From Pseudomonas entomophila (GTDB lineage: Bacteria; Pseudomonadota; Gammaproteobacteria; Pseudomonadales; Pseudomonadaceae), in contig NZ_JARGCS010000024.1 in assembly GCF_029193575.1 (NCBI RefSeq), forward strand, positions 1 through 64,000: 64,000 nucleotides of DNA, given 5' to 3'. This document shows, piece by piece, positions 54,929-62,998 of this stretch (position 1 is its first letter; each line of letters opens with the position of its first letter). Made by a program: the position numbers and the translations under genes. The notes beneath the pieces are model-generated. The model had not been told where the DNA came from, did no database searches, and saw nothing but the letters and a program-made list of their open reading frames with translations.

Positions 54929-55213
54929 GGGAAACGTTCCTTGTTATTGTTTTGGTTGGCAGTCCTTGCCGGCCGGATACCAGAGGGGGCTGGGCGCCGG
55001 CAAGTAGGTGGATCGGTAGTAGAGGCGGTAAATACGTTTTGTAGTAGTCAGCCGATTCCTCGCGCAGTATAGGGCGTTTCCTAAATCCCAAAAGAGGCCA
55101 TGAAAAATTTCACAGCTGTGAAATTCCCCCGCGCCTGCCCAGGTTGGACTTCCCCGGACGGAAACCGCAAAATGGCCCCTTTCCTTCATTGATCTAGCGG
55201 ACCTGCTGACTCT
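54929..55213. promoter_or_regulatory. Divergent promoter region between the oxygenase operon and the sugar-nucleotide genes
   Basis: This 285-base gap has no credible gene. AT-rich stretches occur at 55013-55040 and 55071-55125. TTTCACAGCTGTGAAA (55107-55122) is a perfect 16-bp palindrome that could bind a regulator of either side. Confidence 0.5.
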
Positions 55214-56098
55214 ATGCGTATGCGCCTGATGCTATTGGGTGGTGGCAATGCCCTCGGGCAAGCGCTGATTCGTCTCGGGGCCGAGGAAGACATCGCGTTC
55301 CTGGCGCCGCGCCCGCCCGAGGGCGGCTGGGATGCGGCCAGCCTCACGCTGCTGCTCGACGAACACCGCCCCGATGCCCTGGTCAACCTGGCCTACTATT
55401 TCGACTGGTTCCAGGCCGAGTCGGTCAGCGAACAGCGCCTGGCGCAGCAGGAGCGGGCCGTGGAGCGCCTGGCCGAGCTGTGCCAGCACCACCAGATCAC
55501 CCTGGTGCAGCCCTCCAGCTACCGGGTGTTCGACGGCTCCCGCGCCACCGCCTACAGCGAGAAGGACGAGCCGGTGCCCCTGGGCCTGCGTGGGCAGGCG
55601 CTGTTGCGCATCGAACAGAGCGTGCGCGCGGCCTGCCCGCACCATGTGCTGCTGCGCTTCGGCTGGGTGCTCGACGAAAGCCTCGACGGCGTGCTCGGGC
55701 GCTTCCTGACCCGCGCCGAACAGCCGCAGGAATTGCTGCTGGCCGATGACCGGCGCGGCAACCCGACGCCGGTGGACGACGCCGCGCGGGTGATCCTCTC
55801 GGTGCTCAAGCAGCTCGACTGCGCAGCGCCCCTGTGGGGCACCTACCATTACGCCGGCAACGAGGCGACCACGCCGCTGGCGCTGGGGCAGGCTATCCTT
55901 TCCGAGGCGGGCCAGTGGCGCAAGCTGGCCGTGCAGGCCCCCACCGCCCAGGCCCACGCCGCGCGCCCCGACGCCAGCGAAGAGCCACAGCACGCGGTGC
56001 TGGCCTGCAAGAAGATCCTACACACCTTCGGTATCAAGCCCCGTGCCTGGCGCGCCGGCTTGCCACCCTTACTGGACCGGTTCTACCGACATGGCTGA
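55214..56098 (+). CDS. RmlD-like NAD(P)-dependent sugar-nucleotide reductase
   Basis: This 294-residue SDR-type protein resembles dTDP-4-dehydrorhamnose reductase. The N-terminal strand MRLMLLGGGNALGQALIRLG is a modified GxxGxxG dinucleotide motif. RPDALVNLAYY and VQPSSYRVFDG are the next blocks, and GNPTPVDDAARVILSVL and GTYHYAGNEATT the C-terminal ones. The usual YxxxK pair is not visible at the expected place (LGLRGQALLRIE), so catalysis may be altered. Its stop overlaps the next gene's start by eight bases. No other envelope sugar genes lie nearby. Confidence 0.82.
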   Translation: MRMRLMLLGGGNALGQALIRLGAEEDIAFLAPRPPEGGWDAASLTLLLDEHRPDALVNLAYYFDWFQAESVSEQRLAQQERAVERLAELCQHHQITLVQPSSYRVFDGSRATAYSEKDEPVPLGLRGQALLRIEQSVRAACPHHVLLRFGWVLDESLDGVLGRFLTRAEQPQELLLADDRRGNPTPVDDAARVILSVLKQLDCAAPLWGTYHYAGNEATTPLALGQAILSEAGQWRKLAVQAPTAQAHAARPDASEEPQHAVLACKKILHTFGIKPRAWRAGLPPLLDRFYRHG

Positions 56099-57023
56099 CG
56101 CCCCCATCCTGATTACCGGCGGTGCCGGCTTCATCGGTTCCCACCTGTGCGATGCGTTGCTGGACAAAGGCTATTCGGTGCGCATCCTCGACGACCTGTC
56201 CACCGGCAAGCGCAGCAACCTGCGCATCGACCACCCCAACCTGCAACTGCTCGAGGGCGATGTCGCCGACGCCGCGCTGGTCACCCGCGCCGCGGCCGGC
56301 TGCGCGGCGGTGGTGCACCTGGCCGCAGTGGCCTCGGTGCAGGCCTCGGTGGAAGACCCGGTGCGTACCCACCAGAGCAACTTCATCGGCACCCTCAACG
56401 TCTGCGAGGCCCTGCGCATCAACGGCATTCGCCGGGTGCTGTTCGCCTCCAGCGCGGCGGTGTACGGCAACAACGGCGAAGGCCTGTCGATCACCGAAGA
56501 CACCCCCAAGGCGCCACTGACACCCTATGCGGTGGACAAGCTGGCCGGCGAGCAGTACCTGGACTTCTACCGTCGCCAGCATGGCCTGGAGCCGGTGGTG
56601 TTCCGCTTCTTCAATATCTTCGGGCCACGGCAAGACCCGTCCTCGCCGTATTCCGGGGTGATCAGCATCTTCTGCGAGCGCGCCACCAAGGGCCTGCCGA
56701 TCACCGTGTTCGGCGATGGCGAGCAGACGCGCGACTTCCTTTATGTCGGCGACCTGGTGCAGGTGATGGTCCAGGCGCTGGAGCAGGCGCAGGTGGAGGA
56801 CGGCGCGGTGAACATCGGGCTGAACCAGGCCACCTCGCTGAACCAACTGCTGGCGGCGCTGGAGAAGGTGGTCGGCGCGCTGCCGGCGGTGAGCCATGGG
56901 CCGGCGCGCTCGGGGGACATTCGCCATTCGCGGGCGGATAACCAGCGGTTGCTGGCGCGGTTCGCGTTTGCTGAGCCGACGCCGATGGTGGAGGGTTTGG
57001 CGAGGTTGTTGGGCAAGCGGTAA
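56091..57023 (+). CDS. NAD-dependent epimerase/dehydratase (UDP-sugar 4-epimerase type)
   Basis: This 310-residue extended SDR has the Rossmann motif TGGAGFIGSHL (residues 9-19), the active site Ser in FASSAAVYG and the catalytic Tyr-Lys pair YAVDKLAGE (143 region). RFFNIFGPRQDPSSPYSGVIS and DGEQTRDFLYVGDLV are blocks of GalE/WbpP-like epimerases. ATG 56091 overlaps the preceding stop, so the two are translationally coupled. Likely to make an activated sugar for surface polysaccharide. Confidence 0.88.
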   Translation: MADAPILITGGAGFIGSHLCDALLDKGYSVRILDDLSTGKRSNLRIDHPNLQLLEGDVADAALVTRAAAGCAAVVHLAAVASVQASVEDPVRTHQSNFIGTLNVCEALRINGIRRVLFASSAAVYGNNGEGLSITEDTPKAPLTPYAVDKLAGEQYLDFYRRQHGLEPVVFRFFNIFGPRQDPSSPYSGVISIFCERATKGLPITVFGDGEQTRDFLYVGDLVQVMVQALEQAQVEDGAVNIGLNQATSLNQLLAALEKVVGALPAVSHGPARSGDIRHSRADNQRLLARFAFAEPTPMVEGLARLLGKR

Positions 57024-57041
57024 GTCCGCGGCCATTGGGCT

Positions 57042-57067
57042 GGCTTGCGGGCCCTATCGCGGGGCAC
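57042..57067. repeat. Single REP-like half element
   Basis: GGGCCCTATCGCGGGGCACGC, close to the arm found at 45011 and 58808. It occupies the convergent gap between the epimerase and HxlR genes. Confidence 0.5.
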
Positions 57068-57078
57068 GCACAGGCGCG

Positions 57079-57525
57079 TCATGCTTGCTGGCGAACCACC
57101 CGCCGGTGGCAATCCTCCGGCCCCAGCACCCGCCCATCCCGCGCCCGCACCTGCAACCGCTCCACCGGCTGCCCCTTGCCGTTGTCCAGCAACGCTGAAC
57201 GCGCCTCGCCTGCGTCGAACAGATACCGTTCCCCCCACTGGCGCAAGCCAACCACGATGGGAAACACCGAGCGGCCTTTCTCCGTCAGCGCATATTCCTT
57301 GTAGGCACTGCCGTCCGACGCCGGGCGCAATTCCAGCAACCCGCTCTCGACCAGCAGCTTCAGGCGCGTGGTGAGGATGTTCTTCGCCAGGCCGAGGTTC
57401 TTCTGGAACTCACTGAAGCGCCGCACCCCATCGAACGCATCGCGCAGGATCATCAGCGCCCAGCGCTCGCCCAGTACCTGAAGGGCACGAGCCACGGGGC
57501 ATTGAAGGTTGTTGTCATCGAGCAT
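57079..57525 (-). CDS. HxlR-family transcriptional regulator
   Basis: This 148-residue winged-helix protein has the HxlR pattern: CPVARALQVLGERWALMILRDAFDGVRRFSEFQKNLGLAKNILTTRLKLLVESGLL (key CPVARAL, GERWALMILRDA). ATG 57525 is preferred over the upstream TTG at 57546, as AGGGG lies at a proper distance. The conserved Cys16-type residue near CPV may sense reactive electrophiles in this family. It is divergent from an MFS efflux gene, with two matching palindromes between. Confidence 0.9.
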   Translation of the reverse strand: MLDDNNLQCPVARALQVLGERWALMILRDAFDGVRRFSEFQKNLGLAKNILTTRLKLLVESGLLELRPASDGSAYKEYALTEKGRSVFPIVVGLRQWGERYLFDAGEARSALLDNGKGQPVERLQVRARDGRVLGPEDCHRRVVRQQA

Positions 57526-57547
57526 GGTGTCGCCCCTGTTGGTCAAT

Positions 57548-57608
57548 CTGGTTGCAGATTAAAACCAGGTTTGCTAAATAGCCAGCATGTGGTTTCAATT
57601 TGAAACCA
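57548..57608. promoter_or_regulatory. Two HxlR-type operators TGGTT-N9-AACCA
   Basis: Site 1 is CTGGTT-N9-AACCAG (57548-57568). Site 2 is TGGTTTCAATTTGAAACCA (57590-57608), a near-perfect palindrome. Both have the same arms and the same 9-base spacing, and their centres are 41 bases (four helical turns) apart. They fill the gap between the HxlR and MFS genes, so one regulator probably controls both. Confidence 0.78.
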
Positions 57609-57628
57609 GAATGCCCAGGGAGGCGCCC

Positions 57629-58807
57629 ATGTCATCCACCCAGCCCCACCTTCAGCTCACCCGTTCGCTGACCCTGCTGCTGTCCGCCGCTTGTGCCTTG
57701 GCAGTGGCCACGGTGTATTTCGCCCAGCCCCTGCTCGAAGCCATGGCCGCCAGCCTGGCGGTGCCGACGCGGCTGATCGGCCTGGTGGTCGGCGCGACCC
57801 AGGCCGGGTACGCCCTGGGCCTGCTGCTGATCGTGCCGCTGGGCGACCTGTTCGACCGCAAGCGCCTGATCATCGGCCAGTTGCTGCTGTCGGCGCTGGC
57901 CTTGCTGGCGGTTGGCCTGGCCCAGGCCTGGGCGGCGTTGCTGGCGGCCATGGGCATGGTCGGGTTGATGGCGGTGGTGGTGCAGGTGATGGTCGCCCAC
58001 GCCGCGACCCTGGCCACGCCGGCGCAGCAAGGGCAGGCGGTGGGCACAGTGACCAGTGGCGTGGTGCTGGGCATCCTGCTGGCGCGGCTGGTGGCAGGCG
58101 GCGGCGCTGACCTGGTGGGCTGGCGCGGGGTCTATTTCGCCGCGGCCGGGTTGGCGCTGGGCATGGCGCTGTGGCTCTGGCGGGTGATGCCCAGTGCGCG
58201 GCCTGTGGCACGGCGACAGGGCTACCTGGCGCTGCTGGGCTCGGTGCTCGAGCTGTACCGCCATGATCGCCTGCTGCGTCAACGTGGCGTGCTCGCGTTG
58301 CTGGTGTTCGCGGCGTTCAGCGTGCTGTGGAGCAGCCTGGTGCTGCCGCTGAGCGTGGCGCCATGGCGGTTGAGCCCGGCGCAGGTCGGGTTGTTCGGCT
58401 TGGCGGGCATTGCCGGGGCGCTGGCTGCCTCACGTGCCGGAGGCCTCGCTGACAAGGGGCTGGGGCAGCGCACCACGGGGCTGGCGCTCGGGCTGCTGAC
58501 GCTCTCGTGGTTGCCGATCGGGTTCGCGGGGCAGTCGTTGTTGGCGCTGGTGTTGGGCGTGGTGTTGCTGGATCTGGCAGTGCAGGCGGTGCATGTGACC
58601 AACCAGAGCCTGTTGCTGGCGGGGCGGGGGGAGATGGCCAGTCGTTTGGTCGGGGCCTACATGTGCTGTTACTCGGTCGGCAGTGGCGTGGGCGCAGTGG
58701 CGGCGAGTTGGCTGTATGGGCAGTGGGGATGGATGGCGGTGTGCGGGTTGGGGGCGGGGATAAGCGCGGGGGCCTGGGTGTATTGGTGGGGAATGCGGCG
58801 TGGTTGA
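57629..58807 (+). CDS. MFS efflux transporter (DHA1 type)
   Basis: This 392-residue protein has 12 predicted spans with the DHA1-type start VATVYFAQPLLEAMAASL and motif A IVPLGDLFDRKRLI (residues 75-88). GVVLGILLARLVAGGGADLVGWRGVYF is the family block in span 5. CAGGGAGG precedes ATG 57629; the in-frame upstream stretch lies over the operators. It is probably an exporter of small toxic compounds, repressed by the divergent HxlR protein. Confidence 0.87.
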   Translation: MSSTQPHLQLTRSLTLLLSAACALAVATVYFAQPLLEAMAASLAVPTRLIGLVVGATQAGYALGLLLIVPLGDLFDRKRLIIGQLLLSALALLAVGLAQAWAALLAAMGMVGLMAVVVQVMVAHAATLATPAQQGQAVGTVTSGVVLGILLARLVAGGGADLVGWRGVYFAAAGLALGMALWLWRVMPSARPVARRQGYLALLGSVLELYRHDRLLRQRGVLALLVFAAFSVLWSSLVLPLSVAPWRLSPAQVGLFGLAGIAGALAASRAGGLADKGLGQRTTGLALGLLTLSWLPIGFAGQSLLALVLGVVLLDLAVQAVHVTNQSLLLAGRGEMASRLVGAYMCCYSVGSGVGAVAASWLYGQWGWMAVCGLGAGISAGAWVYWWGMRRG

Positions 58808-58902
58808 GGGCCCTATCGCGGGGCAAGCCCGCTCCCGCAGGATCGCCACCGTTCGCGATAGCGGTGCTGTACCTGCGGGAGCGGGCTTGCCCCGCGATGC
58901 GG
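58808..58902. repeat. Inverted REP pair
   Basis: GCCCTATCGCGGGGCAAGCCCG...CTCCCGCAG (58810-58841) and its inverted partner CTGCGGGAGCGGGCTTGCCCCG (58873-58898) flank a 30-base spacer that itself has a small palindrome. It fills the convergent gap between the MFS and OmpW genes and reaches the last base before the OmpW stop. Confidence 0.85.
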
Positions 58903-58903
58903 T

Positions 58904-59587
58904 TTAGAACTTGTAGCCGATCCCGACCATGTACACCCACGGGTCGACATCCACATCGACCTTGGTCTTGCCCACGCCCAGGGCGGTCGGGCCATCGAGG
59001 GTGGCTTTAGTGTCGATGTCCACGTACCACACCGCGGCGTTGACCAGCAGGTTGTCGGTCAGCAGGTAGTCCATGCCCAGTTGGCCGGCCAGGCCCACCG
59101 AGTTCTGCAGCTTCATGTTGCTGAAACCCTGCTGCTTGCGTGCGCTGCTGAGGTCTTCATCGAAGAACAGCGTGTAGTTGATGCCGATGCCGGCGTATGG
59201 CTGGAACTTCGACGAGGCTTCCATCGGGTAGTACTGCAGCGACAGGGTCGGCGGCAGTTGCTTGATGTCGGCCAGCTTGCCGTCCAGGCCGCCGCCCAGG
59301 CCCTTGACGCCCACGGTGTGCTTGAACGGGGTGGCGGCGAGCAGCTCGAGGCCGATGTGGTCGGTGAGCATGTAGGCGAAGGCCAGGCCCAGCTGCGTGT
59401 CGCTGTCCAGGGTCGCCTTGGTGCCCGAGACCTTGGCGCCGTCGAGCTTGAGGTCGCTGCTGCTTTCGTTCGGCGCGGTGGTGATGGCGCCGGAACGGAG
59501 GATGAAGTCACCCGCCTGATAGGCATGGGCGACGGGTGCTGCGAGCGCCAGGGCAACCAGCGAGGCGCCGAGCAAGGACTTGTTCAT
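58904..59587 (-). CDS. oprG: Outer-membrane protein OprG (OmpW family)
   Basis: This 227-residue protein is an eight-stranded beta-barrel that forms a channel for small hydrophobic or amino-acid molecules. The signal peptide MNKSLLGASLVALALAAPVAHA is cleaved before YQAGDFILRSG. The OmpW pattern LGLAFAYMLTDHIGLELLAATPFKH, LSLQYYP, YAGIGINYTLFF and the terminal Phe in MVGIGYKF are present. ATG 59587 is chosen as the start of the signal peptide; GGGAGCC precedes it. Confidence 0.93.
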   Translation of the reverse strand: MNKSLLGASLVALALAAPVAHAYQAGDFILRSGAITTAPNESSSDLKLDGAKVSGTKATLDSDTQLGLAFAYMLTDHIGLELLAATPFKHTVGVKGLGGGLDGKLADIKQLPPTLSLQYYPMEASSKFQPYAGIGINYTLFFDEDLSSARKQQGFSNMKLQNSVGLAGQLGMDYLLTDNLLVNAAVWYVDIDTKATLDGPTALGVGKTKVDVDVDPWVYMVGIGYKF

Positions 59588-59697
59588 GGGGGCTCCCAAA
59601 AGGACGTGAGTAATCAAGTAGTCCAATGGTAAGGAGCCGATTAAACAGAAAGTTTGACCCAGCTCAATGAAGCCGCGTCATGGGGTGGACGTAGTTC

Positions 59698-60291
59698 TCA
59701 TTTCAGCTCGTAAGCGTAGATTTTCTCGGCTTCCATCTGGTAACCGGCATCGGCCAGCTCGCTGCTGGTGGCCTTGACCTGCATGCGGCCCTCGATCCAG
59801 TAGGGCTGGTAGAGGTCTTCGACGCGCACGCCCATCTCGCTGAAGATGTGCACGATCTGGTTGGACGGCGGCGGCGGCACGTGGATGCACGCGCCGTAGT
59901 ACGGCACCAGCAGGAACTCGGTGGTGCGCCCTTCCTCGCTGACCTCCAGCGGCACGATGTAGCCGGGTAGCTTGACTTGCTGGCCGTCCAGCGCCTGAAC
60001 CACCGGCGCGTTGGGCGACTGCTGGCGGGCGGCGGGGGCGGACTCGGCGGCCAGGGCGTCGCCGAGCGAGCTGCCCATCTGCGACAGGTCGTGCAGCGGC
60101 GTCAGCTGCGGCGGGACCACCGGCGCGCCCTCGGGGATCAGCGCTGGCCAGTCCAGCTCACGCGGCTCGCCCGCCCAGGCCGGGATGATCAGCACCAGCA
60201 ACAGCAGCAGGAGGATCTGCAGCGCCTTCTTCGCGGGTAAACCCGCTCCCTCAGGCGCGGGGGTGTTTGCAAGCTGGCTGAACATGAACAT
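59698..60291 (-). CDS. DUF3299 protein, probable last gene of a Zrg-type zinc-uptake operon
   Basis: This 197-residue protein has a hydrophobic segment (residues 23-40, KALQILLLLLLVLIIPAWA) that ends in an AWA signal-peptidase site, and a DUF3299 domain after residue 85 with VKLPGYIVPLE, EFLLVPYYGACIHVPPPPSNQ and YWIEGRM. It is likely periplasmic. The gene follows the permease by three bases. Its first codons are odd: residues 9-22 (NTPAPEGAGLPAKK) are encoded by a REP element, so the N-terminus was rebuilt by REP insertion. ATG 60285 is an alternative start. Confidence 0.82.
   Translation of the reverse strand: MFMFSQLANTPAPEGAGLPAKKALQILLLLLLVLIIPAWAGEPRELDWPALIPEGAPVVPPQLTPLHDLSQMGSSLGDALAAESAPAARQQSPNAPVVQALDGQQVKLPGYIVPLEVSEEGRTTEFLLVPYYGACIHVPPPPSNQIVHIFSEMGVRVEDLYQPYWIEGRMQVKATSSELADAGYQMEAEKIYAYELK
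60228..60266. repeat. REP element inside a coding sequence
   Basis: TTCGCGGGTAAACCCGCTCC (60230-60249) with flanking CCTCAGGCGCGGGGGTG is the P. putida REP core, including the palindrome GCGGGTAAACCCGC (60233-60246). It lies wholly within the 5' end of the DUF3299 gene, in frame. Confidence 0.8.
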
Positions 60292-60294
60292 CTC

Positions 60295-61560
60295 TCAGAG
60301 GTAAATCGACAGGCCATCCGCCAGCGACTGCCGATACGCGCGCCAGGCTGGCACGCTGCCCATCAGCAGCGCCGCGCCAAGGATAACTGCCAGCAGCGTC
60401 CATTCGTGAGCGCTCGGCAGCGCCAGGGGCAGATACAGCCCGTAGTTGGCCTGCACGTAGCCTTGGGCCAGGGCGATGCCCGCGTACAGCAGGCCCAGCC
60501 CGGCGACGATGCCGGTCAGCGCCAAGGCCAGCGCCTCGAGCACCAGCAACCCGGCGATATGCCAGGGCCGCGCGCCCACCGAGCGCAGGATGGCCATCTC
60601 CCGGCGGCGTTCGTTGAGGCTGGTGAGGATCGCCGTGAGCATGCCGATCAGCCCGGTCAGCACCACGAACAGCGAGACCACGAACAGCGCCTGCTCGGCG
60701 GTGCCCATCAAGCTCCACAGCTCCTGCAGGGCGACCCCGGGAAGGATCGCCAGCAGCGGCTCGCCCCGGTACTCGTTGATTTCCCGTTGCAGGCTGAAGG
60801 TCGCGACCTTGCTGTTAAGGCCCAGCATGAACGCGGTGATGGCGCTCGGTTGCAGGTCCATGGTGCGGGCCTGGTCGGCGCTGATGCGCCCCGCGCCCCG
60901 GGCCGGCACGCCGTTGTGCCAGTCGACGTGGATCGCCTCCATGCCCGCCAGGCTGATGTGCAGGGTGCGGTCCACCGGGGTGCCGGTGCGTTGCAGCACG
61001 CCGACCACGGTGAACGGCTTGTCGTCGTGCTTGACCAGGCTGATCGCCGCCACGCCATGGGCCAGCACCAACTGGTCGCCGAGCGTGTAGTGCAGCGCCT
61101 CGGCCACTTCGGCGCCGAGCACCACCTCGAACGGGTCGTCGGCGAACGGGCGGCCCTGGCTCAGTTGCAGGTGCTGCTGGCGGCCGTACTGGTAGTGGCT
61201 GAAATAGTCGCCGGTGGTGCCCATCACCCGGTAGCCGCGGTGCGAGTCGCCCAAGGAAATCGGGATGGCCCACTTCACCCGTGGGTCCTTGGCGTAGTGC
61301 TGGTAGCTGTCCCAGCGGATGTTGTTGGTGGCGTTGCCGATGCGGAACACCGAATACAGCAGCAGGTTCACCGAGCCCGAGCGGGCGCCGACGATCAGGT
61401 CGGTGCCGCTGAGGGTGCTGGCGAAACTGGCGCGCGCCTCGGTGCGCACCCGTTCGACGGCCAGCAACAGGCACACCGACAGGGCGATGGCGAAGGCGGT
61501 GAGAAAGGCGGTGAAGCGGCGGTTGGCCAGGCTGGCCAGGGCAAGGCGGAGCAGGTACAT
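60295..61560 (-). CDS. FtsX/MacB-type ABC transporter permease (Zrg-type zinc system)
   Basis: This 421-residue protein has the MacB_PCD/FtsX layout: one N-terminal span (FTAFLTAFAIALSVCLLL), a large periplasmic domain (about 40-280) with GTDLIVGARSGSVNLLLYSVFRIG, and three C-terminal spans. ERRREMAILRSVGARPWHI is the FtsX coupling block. Its start overlaps the ATPase stop by one base. Together with the DUF2796 protein and DUF3299 protein it resembles the zinc-regulated zrg genes of Vibrio cholerae. Confidence 0.88.
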   Translation of the reverse strand: MYLLRLALASLANRRFTAFLTAFAIALSVCLLLAVERVRTEARASFASTLSGTDLIVGARSGSVNLLLYSVFRIGNATNNIRWDSYQHYAKDPRVKWAIPISLGDSHRGYRVMGTTGDYFSHYQYGRQQHLQLSQGRPFADDPFEVVLGAEVAEALHYTLGDQLVLAHGVAAISLVKHDDKPFTVVGVLQRTGTPVDRTLHISLAGMEAIHVDWHNGVPARGAGRISADQARTMDLQPSAITAFMLGLNSKVATFSLQREINEYRGEPLLAILPGVALQELWSLMGTAEQALFVVSLFVVLTGLIGMLTAILTSLNERRREMAILRSVGARPWHIAGLLVLEALALALTGIVAGLGLLYAGIALAQGYVQANYGLYLPLALPSAHEWTLLAVILGAALLMGSVPAWRAYRQSLADGLSIYL

Positions 61561-62270
61561 CAGGCCTCCCGGGGCTTGGCGGCGCGGTTGAGCTCGGTCA
61601 GGGACAGGTGACGGTCGAACAGCGGCGCCAGGCTCTGGTCATGGCTGACGAACAGCAGGCTGGAGCCGGCGGCGCGGCATTCGTCGAACAGCAGGCGGAT
61701 GAACGCCTCGCGGGTGTCGGCATCCAGCGCCGAGGTCGGTTCGTCGGCGATCACCAACTCGGGCTGGCCGATCAATGCGCGGGCGGCGGCGACCCGCTGC
61801 TGCTGGCCGATCGACAGGCTGTCGGCGCGCCGCGCGAGCAGCGCCGGGTCGCCCAGGCCCAGGTGGGCGAGCAGTTGCTCGGCCGCCTGGTCGATGCTGC
61901 CATGGCGCTGGATGGCGCGTTCGGCGCGGCTTTTCGAAAAGCGGCAGGGCAACTCGACGTTTTCCCGCACCGACAGGAACGGCAGCAGGTTGAACTGCTG
62001 GAAGATGTAGCCGGTGTGGTCGACGCGGAAGCGGTCGCGCTCGCCCTGGCCAAGTTCGCCAAGCTCCTGGCCGAGCAGGCGGATGCTGCCCTGGCCCGGC
62101 CGGTTGACCCCGCCCAGCAGGCCGAGCAGGGTGGTCTTGCCGCTGCCGCTGGGGCCCTTGAGGAACAGCGCCTCGCCGACCTCCAGGCGGAACTCGGGAA
62201 TGTCCAGCAACGCTGGCTGGCCGGGCCAGGCGAAGCCCAGGCCGTGCAGTTCGATCAGCGGTTTGCGCAT
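61560..62270 (-). CDS. ABC transporter ATPase, MacB/LolD type (Zrg-type zinc system)
   Basis: This 236-residue ATPase has Walker A GPSGSGKTTLLGLLGG (residues 38-53), the Q-loop FQQFNLLPFLSV, a signature LSIGQQQRVAAARAL and Walker B LVIADEPTSALD. The signature is LSIGQQQ rather than LSGGQ, a variation seen in MacB-like proteins. One base separates it from the DUF2796 gene upstream; it overlaps the permease gene by one base. Confidence 0.92.
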   Translation of the reverse strand: MRKPLIELHGLGFAWPGQPALLDIPEFRLEVGEALFLKGPSGSGKTTLLGLLGGVNRPGQGSIRLLGQELGELGQGERDRFRVDHTGYIFQQFNLLPFLSVRENVELPCRFSKSRAERAIQRHGSIDQAAEQLLAHLGLGDPALLARRADSLSIGQQQRVAAARALIGQPELVIADEPTSALDADTREAFIRLLFDECRAAGSSLLFVSHDQSLAPLFDRHLSLTELNRAAKPREA

Positions 62271-62271
62271 G

Positions 62272-62865
62272 TCAGAAACTGACCACGGCCTTGGCCGGCG
62301 TGGTTTCGACGCCTTTCTGGCCGTTCGGGCCGATCAACTGCACATTGATCTTCTGGGTTTGCGGAAAAGCCTTGTACAGCGGCGCCAGGTCGATCTGCGT
62401 GAGTTTGGCCGGGGTGGCGCAGCTCAGCTGGTAATGCGCGTGGATCTCGCTGTGTTCGTGGTCATGGCCGTGCTCATGGTCGTGATCGTCGTCGCCATCA
62501 TCGTCCTTGGCCGAGGGCTGGTCGCCGAACAGCGGGCTTTCCAGGTCCTGGTTTTCCTCCTTGCAGCCGGCGGCGCTGGCCAGGCCGAACAGTTTCAGCG
62601 GTTGTTCCAGCACCTGGCGGGCGGCGGCGACCTTGGCCTTGTCGGCGTCGGTGCTGGCAGCGTGCTCGAACCCGACCAGGTTCATCGCCGGGCTGTCCAG
62701 CTCCAGCTCCAGGGTGTTGCCGTCGAGCACCGCGTTGAGGCGGGCGACGCCATGCTCGTGGGCGCCCAGCGAGCCGTGTTCATGGTCGTGATCATGGTCT
62801 TCGTGGGCGTGGGCCACGGCGAGGGGGAGCAGGGCGAACGGCAGGGCGAGGAGCAGGCGGCGCAT
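62272..62865 (-). CDS. DUF2796 His-rich periplasmic protein, ZrgA-like zinc binder
   Basis: This 197-residue protein has a signal peptide (MRRLLLALPFALLPLAVAHA) followed by HEDHDHDHEHGSLGAHEHG and an internal DDDHDHEHGHDHEHSEIHAHY stretch; such His/Asp runs bind zinc. The DUF2796 fold covers the rest. Vibrio ZrgA has this domain and acts with ABC genes in zinc acquisition. ATG 62865 was chosen because it gives the signal peptide; longer in-frame starts cross the operator. A Zur-like palindrome lies 37-46 bases upstream. First gene of a four-gene operon. Confidence 0.88.
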   Translation of the reverse strand: MRRLLLALPFALLPLAVAHAHEDHDHDHEHGSLGAHEHGVARLNAVLDGNTLELELDSPAMNLVGFEHAASTDADKAKVAAARQVLEQPLKLFGLASAAGCKEENQDLESPLFGDQPSAKDDDGDDDHDHEHGHDHEHSEIHAHYQLSCATPAKLTQIDLAPLYKAFPQTQKINVQLIGPNGQKGVETTPAKAVVSF

Positions 62866-62901
62866 GGACGACTCCAGAAGCAGGGATGAGAGATTTTGCA
62901 A

Positions 62902-62911
62902 TGTTATAACA
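62902..62911. promoter_or_regulatory. Zur-box-like palindrome
   Basis: TGTTATAACA is a perfect 10-bp palindrome in the setting GCAATGTTATAACAACTT. Gammaproteobacterial Zur boxes contain the TGTTATA-type half-site. Location 37-46 bases before the ZrgA-like gene is right for repression by Zur under zinc-replete conditions. Confidence 0.65.
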
Positions 62912-62998
62912 ACTTTTCGTGAGGGTGCCAGCCCGCCTGGCGCAGGTTTCATGTTCGTGGGAGCATGACGACCGTGCTTTTGACTCAAGGAACGCATC

